Shown here piece by piece: positions 62,374 through 64,000 of a stretch of 64,000 bases of DNA (position 1 is its first letter; each line of letters begins with the position of its first letter). The stretch is from Coffea arabica (taxonomy: Eukaryota > Streptophyta > Magnoliopsida > Gentianales > Rubiaceae). Below the pieces are notes generated by a model. That model worked only from the letters and a program-made list of their open reading frames with translations, was not told the DNA's origin and did not search any database. The stretch spans positions 10,417,557 to 10,481,556 of the forward strand of contig NC_092320.1 in NCBI RefSeq assembly GCF_036785885.1, in the 5' to 3' direction. The translations under genes and the position numbers were made by a program.

Positions 62374-64000
62374 ATGGAGAATTCAGGTTTTGGGACTACC
62401 CGGGACCATCTCTTTACTTTCCCACCTCATTCCAATCGGCTGCGGCGCCGGCCCCTCCAGAGCCAAACCTACCGTACCTTGCTTTCCATCTTATCGCATT
62501 GCAATGCCCTCCAATCTTTTCCGCAACCCCAAGTACCGGGTAATTTCATTTCTCTCTGATGTATTTTGCTTTTATAAGTGGCTGTTTTTCTACCGCATAA
62601 ATGTCAGAGAATACAATAGTAAGGTAAAGCAAGGCCTTTGCTTAGCGAATTCTGATAAGCTGGTAATCATGGAAAAAACTATAGAATTGATATCATAAAG
62701 TAGAGATGCAAGCTGGGAGTAACGAGGAGATGGAAATTTTCAAGTTATGCTTTGCCCATTCATACTGCTTGTGACATACGCTTCCCAGGATTTAAGTTTC
62801 AACTTTTCCGCCCGTGTTCATTCAAATCTACCGAGAGTCCAATTTCAGTCGGTTTCTTTTTTTTTTTTTTTTTTTTAATTCCAGTTTCTTCAAGATTTCA
62901 TGATCCCAAGATTTGTTATTTGCATGAGATAACCGAAAGGAATGTTTAGAATGATTGATTTCCTTACTTAAATTTGCTAATTATAATTAACAAAGCATGG
63001 TTTTCATTGTTCCCGTTCTCCTCACAAGATGACAATGACGACATTGACTCCAATAAATCAGGAGAAGAGGCTGAACACGAGTCATTAGTCAACCACAATG
63101 GTATGGATTTGGAGATGTCATTAGTCCAACAAAAGTCACCCTTCAATGAGACTAAAGAAGTTCATGGCTTTCAGGATGGAGGGGCTGATACACTGAATGA
63201 AGTAGATGGGTTAGATCCTACAGATATAAAAGTCCAAGGGAAGGAGACGGTCACGCAAGACAATAATGTTAACCTTGTGGACTCTTCCGTTGTTAATAAC
63301 CAGACTTGTGAAGTTCCTCATGAAAAAGATATATGCAACGTCGTGGACTTTCATAGGGAATTCAGTCCTAGAAGAGAGCTTAATGTATTTAATGAACCAT
63401 TTATTAAGGAGGTTCCTGAAACTGTGAGTTCATCTGTTGACATTGATGGGATTGCGGATATGTCAATACCTGTTGAAAGCAATGATGCGATGAACCCTAC
63501 CATGGAGGGGCATTTGCCAAAAGGACTTGAGCATGAATTGCATCTGAAACAGAAAGAATTGGAGAAACTTGTATCTACATCTGGTAACTTGGACTTGTCC
63601 TTTGGTGCCATTGAAGATGATGAGATTGAAGAAGGGGAAATTTCAGGGGAAATTAGTGAGGAAATGGATTTATTATATGAAGATGCTGTATCATTGGAGG
63701 AGAAGAAGTCAGGTAAGGTGCAGATTTCTGAACATACTGATAAAGAAGCATTCACTGGTGATGATGGAGATGCAAGACTGGGGGATTGTGATACGAGAAG
63801 TTCTATGTTTTTGGACACAGTTGATTCAGAAACAGAAGGTTTCAGAAAAGAGCATACAAGTGCTGAAGTTTTTTCTCACAGCGAAGAAACTGCAACTAAA
63901 ACTTTAGATGGTTATGATGCTTCTCTGGAGATTGGATTGACTGCAGAGCAAGTTTCAGGAGTCAATAAGACAGATCATCCAGCAATTTCTCTAGAAAACT
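62374..64000 (+). CDS. Acidic protein N-terminus, probable CCCH zinc-finger protein (EMB1789/C3H65-like), partial at window end
   Basis: Exon 1 is 62374-62539 (MENSGFGTTRDHLFTFPPHS to the GT donor at 62540). Exon 2 starts at 63029 after CACAAG and stays open to the window edge. Together they give at least 379 codons. Exon 1 ends in phase 1 and exon 2 restores the frame (V-P-D-D-N-D-D-I-D). Exon 1 is Arg/Pro/Ser-rich; exon 2 is long, acidic and disordered, with DDEIEEGEISGEISEE near 63616-63663, a motif type found in plant nuclear RNA-related proteins. No zinc finger is in view, so the CCCH call rests on the acidic motif plus gene order: in Arabidopsis, RPS16 (AT5G56940) lies next to EMB1789 (AT5G56930). 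The coding exons are well supported; the family name is a moderate inference. Confidence 0.6.

Overview
This is nuclear DNA from a flowering plant, almost certainly a eudicot and perhaps an asterid (the asterid placement is only an impression). The genes have GT-AG introns and organelle-targeting leaders. They are separated by AT-rich spacers full of small DNA transposons, SINEs, microsatellites and poly-A/T tracts. No bacterial, viral or CRISPR-like system was found.

Layout. 1-2.6 kb: the last four exons of a cytokinin dehydrogenase (CKX3-like, +). 2.8-3.8 kb: a Mutator-type MITE. 6.1-10.7 kb: CFM3-like CRM-domain organelle intron-splicing factor (+). 11.4-11.95 kb: a second Mutator-type MITE. 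13.1-17.1 kb: an alpha/beta-hydrolase (-). 19.5-23.5 kb: a Prp22/DHX8-type DEAH spliceosomal helicase (-). 23.5-35.6 kb: a gene-poor, repeat-rich block. It contains a local segmental duplication whose first copy was interrupted by three later insertions, a SINE, and a hAT MITE nested in a Mutator-like relic. 35.6-38.8 kb: a bHLH041-like transcription factor (+). 38.8-45.7 kb: another repeat-rich spacer. 45.8-51.1 kb: mitochondrial RecA (RECA3-like, -). 55.5-58.6 kb: a NAP1 histone chaperone (-). 59.9-61.8 kb: nuclear-encoded organellar ribosomal protein S16 (-). 62.4 kb to the end: the 5' part of a divergent gene (+), probably a CCCH zinc-finger protein like EMB1789.

The set CKX3 - bHLH041 - NAP1 - RPS16 - (EMB1789-like) matches, in the same order, the consecutive Arabidopsis loci AT5G56970 to AT5G56930 (locus numbers from memory). 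The window therefore looks like a conserved ancestral block. CFM3, the hydrolase, the DEAH helicase and RECA3 lie inside it here and have no place in the Arabidopsis run. Several genes serve organelle gene expression or genome upkeep (CFM3, RPS16, RECA3), but they are independent genes and not a functional cluster.

Exon boundaries were worked out by hand from splice sites, reading phase and family resemblance. For every complete gene the exon lengths sum to an intact frame.
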